Positions 1-9,177 of a stretch of 64,000 bases of DNA are shown one piece after another. Below the pieces are notes generated by a model. That model did no database searches and was not told the origin of the DNA. It worked only from the letters and a program-made list of their open reading frames with translations. The translations under genes were made by a program, and so were the position numbers. Numbering within the stretch: position 1 is the first letter of the stretch; the number at the start of each line of letters is the position of its first letter. This DNA is from Runella sp. CRIBMP (GTDB lineage: Bacteria; Bacteroidota; Bacteroidia; Cytophagales; Spirosomataceae): contig NZ_JAAAKZ010000001.1 of NCBI RefSeq assembly GCF_009905605.1, positions 310,001-374,000 of the forward strand, written 5' to 3'.

Positions 1-1
1 G

Positions 2-784
2 CCAATTATTGGCTTGGGCCTATCTGGATGCCAAGATTCAACGCTGGACACAAACACCCCGGCTGCGGGCATTGCGCTTTCGTTTGATGATCGCTACGTA
101 GAAGAATGGACCCGCCTGCGGCCTTTATTAAAGAAATATAACGCCAAGGCTACTTTTTACGTTACGCAGTTTGACAGCCTTACGCCCAAAGAAATTGGGC
201 AGTTGCACCAATTGGTGCGCGACGGCCACGAAATCGGAGCCCACGGAGCCGCGCATATTCGGGTATTGGATTGGCTGCGGGGCGGAGGAGCGTTGGAAGA
301 TTTTTACCGTTATGAAATCGAAGCCGAGCTGCTTTCCATGCGTAAAGCGGGCTTTAATCCCGTGACTTTTGCGCACGTAGGTGGCCAACAAACGTGGTAC
401 ACGGACCGACGCCTGCTGAAAGATTATTTTACGCTGTTGCGTGATGTGTCCATGACCGAGCGACGAGTGTCTTGGCTTACTTTTCGGCAGCCCGTTTTTG
501 CCATCGACGATATTTACTACCATTTTGACGGCAACCCTAAAGTACATTCGCTGTTGATTGATCAATACACTAACATCACCGATGCGCAATTGAAGGATGG
601 CTTGATTCGTGCCAAAAATACACATTCCGTTCTGATGCTTTTGGGGCACCGCCCTTTGTTTGTGGCATCAGATGAGCCGTACGCGTTTTCGGTGAGTCGG
701 TTGGAAAATGTGCTGGCCGAAGCCCAACGAATGGGCCTCAAATCGTACACAATGGCGGAACTGATTCAATTATCGGGTCGTTGA
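2..784 (+). CDS. NodB-type polysaccharide deacetylase lipoprotein (5' partial)
   Basis: The frame is open to the left window edge and reads through a lipobox-like LGLSGC just before the mature part, so this is a lipoprotein whose first residues lie outside the window; the in-frame TTG at 14 is not a convincing start. The body matches the NodB carbohydrate-esterase family 4 fold: a LSFDD motif (metal-binding Asp pair) about 20 residues after the Cys and a HGAAH motif (the two metal-binding histidines) about 50 residues later. Family members remove N- or O-acetyl groups from chitin-like polymers, peptidoglycan or exopolysaccharide. The C-terminal GHRPL segment could be the His-containing motif of the family. 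Its end overlaps the convergent acyltransferase gene by 15 bases, so an acetyl-polysaccharide theme is possible but not shown. Family call good; substrate unknown. Confidence 0.85.
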   Translation, partial: PIIGLGLSGCQDSTLDTNTPAAGIALSFDDRYVEEWTRLRPLLKKYNAKATFYVTQFDSLTPKEIGQLHQLVRDGHEIGAHGAAHIRVLDWLRGGGALEDFYRYEIEAELLSMRKAGFNPVTFAHVGGQQTWYTDRRLLKDYFTLLRDVSMTERRVSWLTFRQPVFAIDDIYYHFDGNPKVHSLLIDQYTNITDAQLKDGLIRAKNTHSVLMLLGHRPLFVASDEPYAFSVSRLENVLAEAQRMGLKSYTMAELIQLSGR

Positions 785-1927
785 GTGTGAGCTGAATCGC
801 TCTTTTAGTTTCAAAAAAGGTTTTTCAAAATAGTGATACGACAACGCCGACACACCGACGGTTAGAAAGGTAGCCAGCGGATAAAGAATGAGGTTGAAGG
901 TAAGATGTGGTAAGTCTTTGCCAAAAGCCCATTGAATGAGGTGGACGCTTAACACAATAAAAGCTGTTTGGTAGATATAAAGTCCGTAGGAGATTTTACC
1001 GAGGTACGAAATCCAGCCGTATTCTAAGTTGACAATTGAGCGGGGGTTGCTCGAAACGTTGAGAATAAAATACGCAAAAAATAGCCCGTAAAATTCTAAG
1101 TTGACGTGGTTGATGTGAACACCCGTAGCAAGACAAAAAAGCAGTAGACCGTAAACTACGATTTGGACATCTTTGCGAAAAAGTACATTAAGGATTTTTT
1201 CTTTGCGGTAGTAGACCAGCATCGCACAGCCGCCCCCGGTGACGAGGGTTAAAATACGGAATTGACTGAAAAAGAAGCGGATAATTTCAGGCACGTTGTT
1301 TGCATAGAACGTATTGCCCACCCAATGGTAATAAACATAAAACACACCGAAAGTTCCCAGTGAAAAAACGGTTAGTGTAATTAACAGGCGTTTCCAGGTT
1401 AGGTGTTGAATAATCCAAGGCCAGAGGTAATAGAATTGTTCTTCTACACCGATGGACCAGGTTTGGGCTGATAAGTAAGGCGAGCCGTAAAGGATGAAGC
1501 CAATGTTGGGTAAAACAATCAAAAAAAGTGACAAACGCTCATAAAAATTGTGCGCCATGAACGAAATCTCGTTGTTTGGTGCTACAAAAAAGGGGATATG
1601 AGGAAAGACAAAAAAAGCTAAAATGACAATTAAAAAATAGAGCGGCCAAATCCGCAAAATACGCCGAATGTAGAAATCACGGGTATTGATGGCCCCAAAA
1701 CGGCCTTTTTCGTGCAGCAAAAGATAGGTAATCAAAAAGCCGCTCAGTACGAAAAATAAATCAACCCCCAATTTTCCCATACTTTTTATGAGGTGATAAT
1801 CATAAAAATGCGGAATTTTGAACACTTCTTTGACTTGCTCAATATGGTGTATGAGTACCGAAAAGGCGGCAATAAAGCGCACGCCGTTAAGATTGGGGAA
1901 ATATACGGTATTTGAAGACTTACTCAA
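770..1927 (-). CDS. Acyltransferase 3 family membrane protein (OafA/YrhL type)
   Basis: A 385-residue, strongly hydrophobic protein with about ten predicted membrane segments. The N-terminus carries the family signature: NLNGVRFIAAFSVLIHH, with the conserved Arg and His, and then DLFFVLSGFLITYLL. Members of this family transfer acetyl or other acyl groups from the cytoplasm to sugars of O-antigen, peptidoglycan or exopolysaccharide at the inner membrane. The gene is convergent with the NodB deacetylase (15-base overlap) and divergent from the Wzi-like gene, an arrangement compatible with surface glycan modification. The start ATG (complement of 1925-1927) directly precedes the conserved N-terminal helix. 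The acyl group and acceptor cannot be read from sequence. Confidence 0.88.
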   Translation of the reverse strand: MSKSSNTVYFPNLNGVRFIAAFSVLIHHIEQVKEVFKIPHFYDYHLIKSMGKLGVDLFFVLSGFLITYLLLHEKGRFGAINTRDFYIRRILRIWPLYFLIVILAFFVFPHIPFFVAPNNEISFMAHNFYERLSLFLIVLPNIGFILYGSPYLSAQTWSIGVEEQFYYLWPWIIQHLTWKRLLITLTVFSLGTFGVFYVYYHWVGNTFYANNVPEIIRFFFSQFRILTLVTGGGCAMLVYYRKEKILNVLFRKDVQIVVYGLLLFCLATGVHINHVNLEFYGLFFAYFILNVSSNPRSIVNLEYGWISYLGKISYGLYIYQTAFIVLSVHLIQWAFGKDLPHLTFNLILYPLATFLTVGVSALSYHYFEKPFLKLKERFSSHSTTR

Positions 1928-2003
1928 GAGGATAAACTATTGTTTAAAGAGCTACAAAAATAACTTAATTTGCGCCAAGTAGCGATATAATTTAACAGCG
2001 TAT

Positions 2004-3776
2004 ATGAGTTTTAGACAATTACTACTGCTTATGGGATTACAGAAACAGGGAAGAAGCACGGAAAAAGAGCGGTGTTTTGTGCGGGGTAGCTTCTACGGTT
2101 TCTTATGGTTGTTGGTTTTACAAATACCTTCTTTTGCCCAATCACAGTTTGTGCCACTCAACGATGACTACTATCATTTGATTGACCGTTTTGAAATTCG
2201 TCGGGGCCGCTTGTCCGAAGATTTTCATATTGGGGTGAAGCCATTTCAGCGCAAGGCGGTGGTGAGTCTATTAGACAGTATCGAGGCTGACCGTACCATG
2301 CCGCTCAACGACATAGACTATTTTAATCTTCATTATTTACGGCAGGATAACTGGGAGTGGTCTACTAACAAAACGCCAATGAGCCAAAAACGGTTTATGA
2401 AACGTTTCTACGAGCGGCCTTCTGATTTTTATTCTATTCAAAACAAGGATTTAGATTTGCATTTAAGCCCTGTCACGCATTTGATTTTAGGCGGAGAAAA
2501 CAGCTCCAAAGATTATTTGTGGCTGACGGCACGGGGGGTGGAGATGCGAGGCGTTATTGGTAAAAAACTGGGTTTTTATACCTACGTTACCGATACGCAG
2601 GGAATGTTTGGTAAGTATGTACGAGATTATACCCTCAACGTTCGAGAAATCTATTTGGGCTATCCGCTGTATGTATTGCCCGGTGAAAGTTTTGTCAAAA
2701 GCATCCGCACGTATGGGGTAGATTTTATTTCGGCCAGAGGGTACATTACTTTCAATCCTATCAAACAAATCAATCTTCAATTTGGACACGATAAAAACGT
2801 GATGGGGAGCGGATACCGCTCTATGTTGCTCTCGGACTGGAGTTCGCCTTACTTATTCCTAAAAATGACGACACAGTTGGGGCGATTCCAGTATACCAAC
2901 CTTTGGGCGAACATGCTCTACAACCAAGTGGGTCGGAGGCCCGAAGAGCCTATCAACAAAAAATTTGCCGCTATTCACCACCTCAGCATCAACTTATCCA
3001 AAAACATCAGCTTGGGTATCTATGAGGCAGAAGTATTTGGGAGAGAAAACAACACCTTTGACCTCAATTATCTCAATCCTATCATCTTTTACCGCTACCT
3101 CGAAACCTATTTGGGCAGTTCTGACAATGCTTTGCTAGGGGTGGATTTTCGTTGGAATTTTCTCAAACACTTTGGATTTTATAGCCAATTCATGTTGGAT
3201 GAGTTCAAAACCTCCGAATATTTTGGAAAAAATGGTTCTTGGGGTAAAAAATATGCATTTCAGGCGGGTCTTAAATACGTGGATGCCTTGGGTATCAAGA
3301 ACTTAGATTTACAGGCTGAATACAACGTGGCGCGCCCTTTTACTTATTCGCACAAAAATGGATTCAATAATTATGTGCATTATGATCAATCATTGGCGCA
3401 CCCACTGGGGGCAAATTTTTGGGAAGTGGTGGGCTTACTCCGCTATCAGCCCACGCGCCGTTTGACGGTTTACGGCACGTTTACCTACTCTAAGCGAGGC
3501 GTAGATTCGGATTCATGGAATTATGGTGGCAATATTTATCGCCCCTACGATGACTTTCGGGCGCGGGACGTAGGCAATTTTATCGGCCAGGGAACGCCCG
3601 TCAACACCACTTTTGCCGACATGAGGATGTCGTATATGCTCAAACATAATTTTTTCATTGATGGTCGATTGATGGTACGTCAACAGGAGAGTCCGTTGGA
3701 ATCCCAAAACTTGAGTACAACCTCGGCTACGTTTGGGATTCGACTCAATATCCCCTATCGCCAACAGGTATTTTAA
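2004..3776 (+). CDS. Outer-membrane beta-barrel protein, capsule assembly Wzi / RemB-like
   Basis: A secreted protein of up to 590 residues. The signal peptide is the hydrophobic stretch GFLWLLVLQIPSFAQ near residues 32-46. The ATG at 2004 would give a long, unusual N-terminus, and the in-frame GTG at 2079 (just before RGSFYGFLWLL) is a plausible alternative start. The mature part is rich in aromatic, alternating beta-strand segments. It has the N-terminal YYHLIDRFEIRRG element and the central GSGYRSMLLSDWSSPYLFLK type segment that I associate with the Bacteroidota Wzi / gliding-associated RemB outer-membrane group. Wzi family proteins anchor capsule to the outer membrane. A hairpin terminator follows at 3800. 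Family assignment moderate; role in capsule or gliding is inference. Confidence 0.7.
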   Translation: MSFRQLLLLMGLQKQGRSTEKERCFVRGSFYGFLWLLVLQIPSFAQSQFVPLNDDYYHLIDRFEIRRGRLSEDFHIGVKPFQRKAVVSLLDSIEADRTMPLNDIDYFNLHYLRQDNWEWSTNKTPMSQKRFMKRFYERPSDFYSIQNKDLDLHLSPVTHLILGGENSSKDYLWLTARGVEMRGVIGKKLGFYTYVTDTQGMFGKYVRDYTLNVREIYLGYPLYVLPGESFVKSIRTYGVDFISARGYITFNPIKQINLQFGHDKNVMGSGYRSMLLSDWSSPYLFLKMTTQLGRFQYTNLWANMLYNQVGRRPEEPINKKFAAIHHLSINLSKNISLGIYEAEVFGRENNTFDLNYLNPIIFYRYLETYLGSSDNALLGVDFRWNFLKHFGFYSQFMLDEFKTSEYFGKNGSWGKKYAFQAGLKYVDALGIKNLDLQAEYNVARPFTYSHKNGFNNYVHYDQSLAHPLGANFWEVVGLLRYQPTRRLTVYGTFTYSKRGVDSDSWNYGGNIYRPYDDFRARDVGNFIGQGTPVNTTFADMRMSYMLKHNFFIDGRLMVRQQESPLESQNLSTTSATFGIRLNIPYRQQVF

Positions 3777-3799
3777 GGGTTAATTGGCCGTAATCCAAT

Positions 3800-3837
3800 C
3801 GTCGAACGGTTTTAAACCGTCCGACGATTATTTTTTT
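3800..3837 (+). terminator. Rho-independent terminator after the Wzi-like gene
   Basis: Nearly perfect inverted repeat (arms 3800-3812 and 3814-3826, one A/C mismatch, palindromic TTTAAA centre) followed by a T-rich run. It lies between the Wzi-like gene and pyrD. Confidence 0.75.
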
Positions 3838-3839
3838 AT

Positions 3840-3847
3840 TACTTTTG
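3840..3847 (+). promoter_or_regulatory. Possible -7 promoter element of pyrD
   Basis: TACTTTTG matches the Bacteroidota TAnnTTTG consensus. It ends only five bases before the pyrD ATG at 3853, which would give a leaderless or nearly leaderless transcript. No convincing -33 TTTG was seen, so this could be chance. Confidence 0.35.
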
Positions 3848-3852
3848 TGGCC

Positions 3853-4905
3853 ATGTATAAGTGGCTCATCCTTCCGATTTTGTTTCGCTTTGATGCCGAG
3901 CAGGTGCATCATTTTGTGTGCGGAACCCTCCAATTCTTGTTTAAAATTCCAGGCGTTCCGCTTTTGTTCAGGCAATTATTTACCTACGAAGACCCTTCGC
4001 TGGAGCGGGAAGTTTTTGGCCTGAAGTTTAAAAATCCCGTAGGCTTGGCCGCTGGATTTGACAAAAATGCGGAGCTCGTAGAAGAAATGGCGTGTTTGGG
4101 CTTTGGCTTTGTTGAAATCGGGACCCTAACGCCTTTGCCCCAACCTGGAAATGATAAACCAAGGTTGTTTCGGTTGAAGCCCGACCGGGCGCTCATCAAT
4201 CGCATGGGGTTCAATAATCAGGGAGCGGCGGCGGCGGCCAAACGACTGCGTCAACGTAAAACCAACATCCTGATTGGGGGAAATATTGGTAAAAATAAGC
4301 TAACGCCCAACGAAAATGCCCTCGATGATTACCTCAAATGTTTTGACGAGCTTTACGATACCGTTGACTATTTTGTAGTGAATGTAAGTTCGCCCAATAC
4401 GCCTGGCCTGCGCGACTTACAAGAAAAAGAGCCTTTAACCAAGATTTTGTTGTCCTTAAAGAAAAGAAGTCTAGAATTGGAAAATCGGCAATCATCCGTA
4501 GTAGGAAAGGCCCCTAAACCCATTCTTCTTAAAATTGCTCCCGACTTGACGGATAGCCAATTAGACGATATCGTCGAGATTGTCACTACGTCAAAAATAG
4601 CCGGTGTTATTGCCACAAATACGACCATTAGTCGCGCAGATTTGGCAACCGATGGCGAAACCGTAAAAAAAATCGGAGCTGGTGGGCTAAGCGGAGCCCC
4701 ATTGACACATCGTTCGACCGAAGTTATTCGTTATATTTGCGAGAAGTCAAATCACTCCTTTCCCGTCATTGGCGTAGGAGGGATTGGTTCACCAGAAGAA
4801 GCCCGCGAAAAATTGGATGCAGGAGCGAGTTTAGTGCAGATTTACACGGGTTTTATTTATGAAGGACCGGCCTTGGCCAAGCGGATTTGTAAATCCTTGA
4901 AATAG
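3853..4905 (+). CDS. pyrD: Dihydroorotate dehydrogenase (quinone), class 2
   Basis: Fourth step of de novo pyrimidine synthesis: oxidises dihydroorotate to orotate with FMN and passes electrons to the quinone pool at the inner membrane. The N-terminal [21 protein letters not shown] is the class-2 membrane-associating helix, which fixes the start at 3853 rather than further upstream. Class signatures visible: [45 protein letters not shown] (the serine-containing class-2 active-site loop), [28 protein letters not shown] and a C-terminal GVGGI...[16 protein letters not shown] phosphate-binding part. About 350 residues, normal for the family. It stands alone between the Wzi-like gene and ftsK. 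Very confident. Confidence 0.97.
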   Translation: MYKWLILPILFRFDAEQVHHFVCGTLQFLFKIPGVPLLFRQLFTYEDPSLEREVFGLKFKNPVGLAAGFDKNAELVEEMACLGFGFVEIGTLTPLPQPGNDKPRLFRLKPDRALINRMGFNNQGAAAAAKRLRQRKTNILIGGNIGKNKLTPNENALDDYLKCFDELYDTVDYFVVNVSSPNTPGLRDLQEKEPLTKILLSLKKRSLELENRQSSVVGKAPKPILLKIAPDLTDSQLDDIVEIVTTSKIAGVIATNTTISRADLATDGETVKKIGAGGLSGAPLTHRSTEVIRYICEKSNHSFPVIGVGGIGSPEEAREKLDAGASLVQIYTGFIYEGPALAKRICKSLK

Positions 4906-5075
4906 AGCTTCAATTTTACCCCATAAAAAGCGCTTGCGCATGAATACCCCCTACTTGAATACATCATCATGGATGATGCAGGGAACCCGTACGCACTGGC
5001 TGTCTTCGTTTTGATCGGTTTTTGATAGTTGCGCTCATTAACGATTCATTGATAAACATTAACCTTTTTTCATCG

Positions 5076-7604
5076 ATGGCTAAGAATGTTATTCCTTCAA
5101 CGCCCCAAAAGCGTGAGCGAAAAAGCACTGCCGGCAGCGATATGGGGCAACCGAACGCCCCGTTTAAGCAAATGCCTTCAGATCCGCGCAAACAAAAAAT
5201 GTGGGGTTGGGCATTGGTGTTCTTGTCGCTGTACATGCTGGGCGCCTTTGTGTGGTATCTGTTTACGGGCGCGGCTGACCAAAGCGTGGTGGATTCTGCT
5301 TTTACCACTAAACTTCGCATCTCTTCCCAGGAGACTCAAAACGGAATGGGATTTTTTGGCCTGTTGCTTTCCCACTTTTTTATCTTTCGGTGGTTTGGGA
5401 TAGCGGCTTTAGGGTTTCCGTTTTTGCTGTTTCTGATCGGTTTTAAAATTGCGCAAAAGCGTGAATTATTACCACTCCAACGCACCACACAACTCACCTT
5501 AGTGTACATTTTTTTGCTTAGTCTGTTTTTCGGATTTCTCGTTTTAAAAACGGATTCTGTGCGTTCGATGAGTTTTCTGTGCGGTGGAATCGGCTACGAA
5601 ATCAATAGTTTAATGGACCATTACATCGGCTGGGGGAGCTTCTTTGTGGTCTTGGGAGGCTTCGGAACGGTGCTCGTTTATTTTCACGGCATTAATTCAT
5701 TTGATGAATTGGCCGACCGATTTGAGAACCCCATCAAAAGAAGAGCAAGGCCTCTTGATTTAGAAGTGGTTTCGGAAGAAGATAAATATTCTGAACCAAC
5801 CGTAGAAGACGAGGAGGAAGAAGTGGTGGCTCCCGCCGTTGCGCAGCCTAAAAAAGAAACCGTGACCGTTGAAGCTGAAAGAGCTAAAACGATTGAATTG
5901 AACGGGAACCTACCCAACGGAAAAGCAGCGGCCAAACCGGTCTCTGGTGGGTTGACGCTGATTGTTGAAAATGCAGATGAGATGACAGATGAGAAAAGCC
6001 CCGCGGATGAGATACCCGTTTCAGGAACAACCACAAAAATTCCCGTAGTACCCTTTGCGAATGCTGACCACTTAGCCAACGATTTGGTGGCCGAGCATGG
6101 GCCCTATGACCCAACGCTTGATTTGCCTAATTACCAATTCCCAACGCTTGATTTGTTGCATAATCGTGGTGAAGGGAGCTCAAAAGTAACGGCAGAAGAG
6201 TTGGAAGCCAACAAAGACCGGATTGTGGAAACGCTCGGTAACTATGGTATAAGTATTGCCAGCATCAAAGCAACGATTGGGCCGACCGTTACACTGTATG
6301 AGATTATTCCGGAAGCAGGGGTACGTATTTCCAAAATTAAAAGCTTAGAAGATGATATAGCATTGAGTTTGGCGGCGTTGGGGATTCGTATCATTGCGCC
6401 CATGCCCGGCAAAGGGACCATCGGAATCGAAGTGCCCAACAAAAACCGCGAAATGGTCTCTATTCGGTCGGTATTAGCAAGTAAGAAATTTCAGGAAAGT
6501 ACGTTTGACTTGCCCGTTGCCTTGGGAAAAACCATTTCAAACGAGTTTTTTATCACAGATTTGGCCAAAATGCCTCACTTATTGATGGCGGGTGCCACAG
6601 GGCAGGGAAAATCAGTCGGATTGAATGTGTTATTGGCTTCGTTGATTTATAAAAAACACCCAGCGTTGCTAAAATTTGTGTTGGTGGACCCGAAAAAGGT
6701 GGAATTGACGTTGTTTAACAAAATTGAACGGCATTTTTTGGCCAAGCTTCCCAACAGCGAAGAAGCCATCATTACGGATACCAAAAAAGTGGTTCATACG
6801 CTCAATTCCCTCTGTATTGAGATGGACAATCGCTACAATTTGTTGAAAGAAGCGGGCGTTCGCAACGTCAAAGAGTACAACGCTAAGTTTACGCAAAGGC
6901 AGTTGAGTCCCGAGCGCGGGCATTGTTTTCTGCCTTATATTGTGCTGGTTATCGACGAGTTGGCTGATTTGATGATGACCGCTGGCAAAGAAGTAGAGCA
7001 GCCCATTGCGCGTTTGGCGCAGTTGGCGCGGGCCATCGGCATTCACTTGGTAGTTGCTACGCAACGCCCTTCCGTTAATGTGATTACGGGTTTGATTAAA
7101 GCCAACTTCCCCGCACGTTTGTCTTTTAGAGTTACCTCAAAAATAGATTCTCGCACCATTCTGGATACGGGCGGAGCTGAGCAACTGGTGGGTATGGGAG
7201 ACATGCTGCTTTCGTCGGGCTCAGACATGATTCGTTTACAATGTGCATTTGCCGATACCGACGAAATTGATGAAGTGTGTGATTTTATCGGAAACCAACG
7301 CGGTTATCCGTCGGCTTACAACCTGCCTGAATTCAGCGGAGACGATGAAGAAACCGACCGCGAAGCCGTTGACTTGGCCGACCGTGATTCTATGTTTGAT
7401 GAGGCTGCGCGAGTTATCGTTATCAGTCAGCAGGGAAGTACATCGTTGATTCAGCGCAAGCTTAAACTGGGCTACAACCGCGCGGGGCGCATCATGGACC
7501 AACTGGAAGCGGCGGGTATTGTGGGGCCTTTTGAGGGAAGCAAAGCGCGTGAAGTACTCATTACTGATATTGCATCGTTGGAACAAATGCTCAAAAACTT
7601 TTAA
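5076..7604 (+). CDS. ftsK: DNA translocase FtsK/SpoIIIE
   Basis: Septal DNA pump that moves the chromosome terminus through the closing division site and assists dimer resolution. The ATG at 5076 (MAKNVIPSTPQKRER) is preferred over an upstream in-frame start that would add 18 unlikely residues. Domain order: basic N-terminus; about four membrane segments (roughly residues 45-205); an acidic, low-complexity linker (about 220-330); then the motor, with GATGQGKSVGLN (Walker A), FVLVDPKKVELTLF, VIDELADLMM (Walker B) and ATQRPSVNVITGLIKANFPAR. The C-terminal winged-helix gamma domain (STSLIQRKLKLGYNRAGRIMDQLE), which reads KOPS-type polarity sequences, is present. About 842 residues. It is followed by a LolA-like gene in the same orientation, as in many relatives. 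Very confident. Confidence 0.97.
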   Translation: MAKNVIPSTPQKRERKSTAGSDMGQPNAPFKQMPSDPRKQKMWGWALVFLSLYMLGAFVWYLFTGAADQSVVDSAFTTKLRISSQETQNGMGFFGLLLSHFFIFRWFGIAALGFPFLLFLIGFKIAQKRELLPLQRTTQLTLVYIFLLSLFFGFLVLKTDSVRSMSFLCGGIGYEINSLMDHYIGWGSFFVVLGGFGTVLVYFHGINSFDELADRFENPIKRRARPLDLEVVSEEDKYSEPTVEDEEEEVVAPAVAQPKKETVTVEAERAKTIELNGNLPNGKAAAKPVSGGLTLIVENADEMTDEKSPADEIPVSGTTTKIPVVPFANADHLANDLVAEHGPYDPTLDLPNYQFPTLDLLHNRGEGSSKVTAEELEANKDRIVETLGNYGISIASIKATIGPTVTLYEIIPEAGVRISKIKSLEDDIALSLAALGIRIIAPMPGKGTIGIEVPNKNREMVSIRSVLASKKFQESTFDLPVALGKTISNEFFITDLAKMPHLLMAGATGQGKSVGLNVLLASLIYKKHPALLKFVLVDPKKVELTLFNKIERHFLAKLPNSEEAIITDTKKVVHTLNSLCIEMDNRYNLLKEAGVRNVKEYNAKFTQRQLSPERGHCFLPYIVLVIDELADLMMTAGKEVEQPIARLAQLARAIGIHLVVATQRPSVNVITGLIKANFPARLSFRVTSKIDSRTILDTGGAEQLVGMGDMLLSSGSDMIRLQCAFADTDEIDEVCDFIGNQRGYPSAYNLPEFSGDDEETDREAVDLADRDSMFDEAARVIVISQQGSTSLIQRKLKLGYNRAGRIMDQLEAAGIVGPFEGSKAREVLITDIASLEQMLKNF

Positions 7605-7694
7605 TTGAAGAAAGTATAAGCCAGCCTTTGACGTTTTCATCGAACAGCACGTAGCTGTTTGTAAAGGTTTTGTCGCTTGTTAACGGACTTGTGG

Positions 7695-7702
7695 TAACTT
7701 TG
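7695..7702 (+). promoter_or_regulatory. -7 promoter element upstream of the LolA-like gene
   Basis: TAACTTTG followed by C matches the Bacteroidota -7 consensus. It lies 83 bases before the LolA-like start, so that gene can be transcribed separately from ftsK. A TTTG at 7669-7672 is a possible -33 element. Confidence 0.5.
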
Positions 7703-7785
7703 CAACGTATATTTTGTTATTACGGTACAGTTTTTAAACCATCAAAAGGAAAAACTGTCTAAAAAGAGTAATTAAACCTACGACA

Positions 7786-8415
7786 ATGAGAAAATTTTTG
7801 GTTATAGCATCGCTCTTTGCGACTACGCTCCTCCAAGCCCAAAATGACAAACGTGCCACCGCTATCTTAGACGCGATGAGCAATAAGTACAAAACAATGA
7901 CCTCGTTCAAGGTTGCCTTCACGTATACCAATGAAGGCTCCAAAGAAACCCTGAAAGGGGACGCGACCGTAAAAGGAACGAAGTTTCGGTTGAAAATGGC
8001 TGGTCAAGAAATTTTTAATGATGGCAAGGTGATGACCACCTACATCAAAGAAAGCAACGAAGCGACCATCAATACCTACGATCCTAAAGAAGTGGGCGAC
8101 ATTGACCCGACGAAGGTGTATACCATCTACAAAAAAGGCTACAAATACGTGTTTATCGAAGAAGTCACCGAAAGCGGACGCGTGTATGAAGTAGTAGAGC
8201 TTTCGCCCGAAAAGAAAGAAAGTAAGGTGTCTAAAGTCCAGATTAAAGTAGACAAAAAAGACAAATCCGTCAGGAGTTGGAAAGTAATCCAGCGCAGCGG
8301 ACAGCGCCTGACGTTTAAAGTAGATAAGCTTACGCCCAATGTAAAGGTGGAAGATAAATTCTTCGCTTTTGATCCTGCCCAATTCAAAGGGGTAGAGGTA
8401 ATTGACCTTCGATAA
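7786..8415 (+). CDS. LolA-like outer membrane lipoprotein carrier / sorting protein
   Basis: A 209-residue periplasmic protein with a short signal peptide (MRKFLVIASLFATTLLQAQ). The mature part begins ATAILDAMSNKYKTMTSFKVAFTYT, then a run of alternating strands (GDATVKGTKFRLKMAGQEIFNDGKVMTTYI), the open beta-barrel pattern of LolA/LolB-like carriers that ferry lipoproteins from the inner to the outer membrane. The C-terminal FKVDKLTPNVKVEDKFFAFDPAQFKGVEVIDLR matches the end typical of Bacteroidota LolA-family proteins. It lies just after ftsK, also typical. Whether it is the true LolA or a paralogue in the same fold cannot be decided here. Confidence 0.85.
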   Translation: MRKFLVIASLFATTLLQAQNDKRATAILDAMSNKYKTMTSFKVAFTYTNEGSKETLKGDATVKGTKFRLKMAGQEIFNDGKVMTTYIKESNEATINTYDPKEVGDIDPTKVYTIYKKGYKYVFIEEVTESGRVYEVVELSPEKKESKVSKVQIKVDKKDKSVRSWKVIQRSGQRLTFKVDKLTPNVKVEDKFFAFDPAQFKGVEVIDLR

Positions 8416-8441
8416 GTCAGAATTATTTCTTACAAAAATAA

Positions 8442-8470
8442 CATCGGGGAGTTATTTCAACTTCCCGATG
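8442..8470 (-). terminator. Terminator hairpin between convergent lolA-like and SDR genes
   Basis: Ten-base arms (CATCGGGGAG at 8442-8451 and CTTCCCGATG at 8461-8470, one mismatched or wobble pair) with a 9-base loop. On the minus strand the stem is followed by TTATTTTTG, so it best serves the SDR gene, whose stop codon lies in the loop. It may also slow transcripts from the LolA side. Confidence 0.6.
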
Positions 8471-9156
8471 CCTCCATCTACGCCAATTATCTGCCCCGTT
8501 ACCCAGCTTGCTTCGTCAGAAAGCAGCCACTTGGCAGCCGATGCTACGTCATCAGGAGTGCCAACGCGCCCCAGTGGATGTCGCTTGGCCGAGGCTTCCC
8601 GTTTTTCATCGCTTGAAAGCAAACCGCTCGCCAAAGGCGTATCAGTGAGTGAAGGTGCCAAGGCATTGCAGCGAATTTTGGCTGCTGCAAATTCTGCCGC
8701 CAACGAACGCGTGAGTCCTTCAATCGCCCCCTTGGAAGTAGCGATTGACGCGTGAAATCCCATACCAGTCTGTACCGCTACCGTGCTAAAAAGTACAATA
8801 GATGCGCCGTTTGCTTTACGCAATCTGCCCAAATTGGCTTGCAAAACGGCCACCGCGCCCAACACATTGATTTGAAAATCGGCTTGAAAATCGGCCGTCG
8901 AAAAGCGCTGAAAGGGCTTGAGCGAAATCGTGCCCGGAGCATACACAATGCCGTGGAGTATATCTGGCAAGACATCAAAAATACCCGTGGCTGGTTGGGT
9001 TACGTCCCAAGTGATGTGTTGACTTTTTAGATTTTCGGGGGCTGTTCGCGAAGCGGTAAAAAGCACAGCTCCTTCGGTTTCCAATGTTTTGGCAAGGGCG
9101 TACCCAATGCCTGAACTTGCCCCAACAATCAAAATATTCTTTCCCTGAAATGACAT
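8452..9156 (-). CDS. Short-chain dehydrogenase/reductase-like protein lacking the catalytic Tyr
   Basis: A 234-residue Rossmann protein of the SDR family: GASSGIG nucleotide-binding loop at residues 12-18, the structural YAPGT (equivalent to NNAG) after strand 4, the Ser of IVLFSTVAV, and the C-terminal WVTGQIIGVDGG signature of 3-oxoacyl-ACP reductase-like SDRs. The usual YxxxK catalytic motif reads IATSK, so the lysine is present but the tyrosine is isoleucine. I read the codon (ATC) directly on the complement strand. I recall SDR homologues with HASIA..KGAVEGL at this place, which would make the change a clade feature rather than a mutation. NAD(P) binding is likely; ordinary alcohol/ketone catalysis is doubtful. 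Convergent with the LolA-like gene and just downstream of a protease gene. Confidence 0.85.
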   Translation of the reverse strand: MSFQGKNILIVGASSGIGYALAKTLETEGAVLFTASRTAPENLKSQHITWDVTQPATGIFDVLPDILHGIVYAPGTISLKPFQRFSTADFQADFQINVLGAVAVLQANLGRLRKANGASIVLFSTVAVQTGMGFHASIATSKGAIEGLTRSLAAEFAAAKIRCNALAPSLTDTPLASGLLSSDEKREASAKRHPLGRVGTPDDVASAAKWLLSDEASWVTGQIIGVDGGIGKLK

Positions 9157-9177
9157 AGTAGGTTTACGTTTGTCATT

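Noticed and set aside
3784-3852. Upstream start for pyrD
   Set aside because: It runs through the terminator hairpin of the preceding gene; the conserved membrane helix begins at 3853.
5022-5075. Upstream ATG for ftsK
   Set aside because: It adds a hydrophobic, isoleucine-rich leader not expected in FtsK; MAKN at 5076 is a typical start.
6669-7064. Minus-strand frames inside ftsK
   Set aside because: They lie across the invariant motor domain of ftsK and show no coding character of their own.
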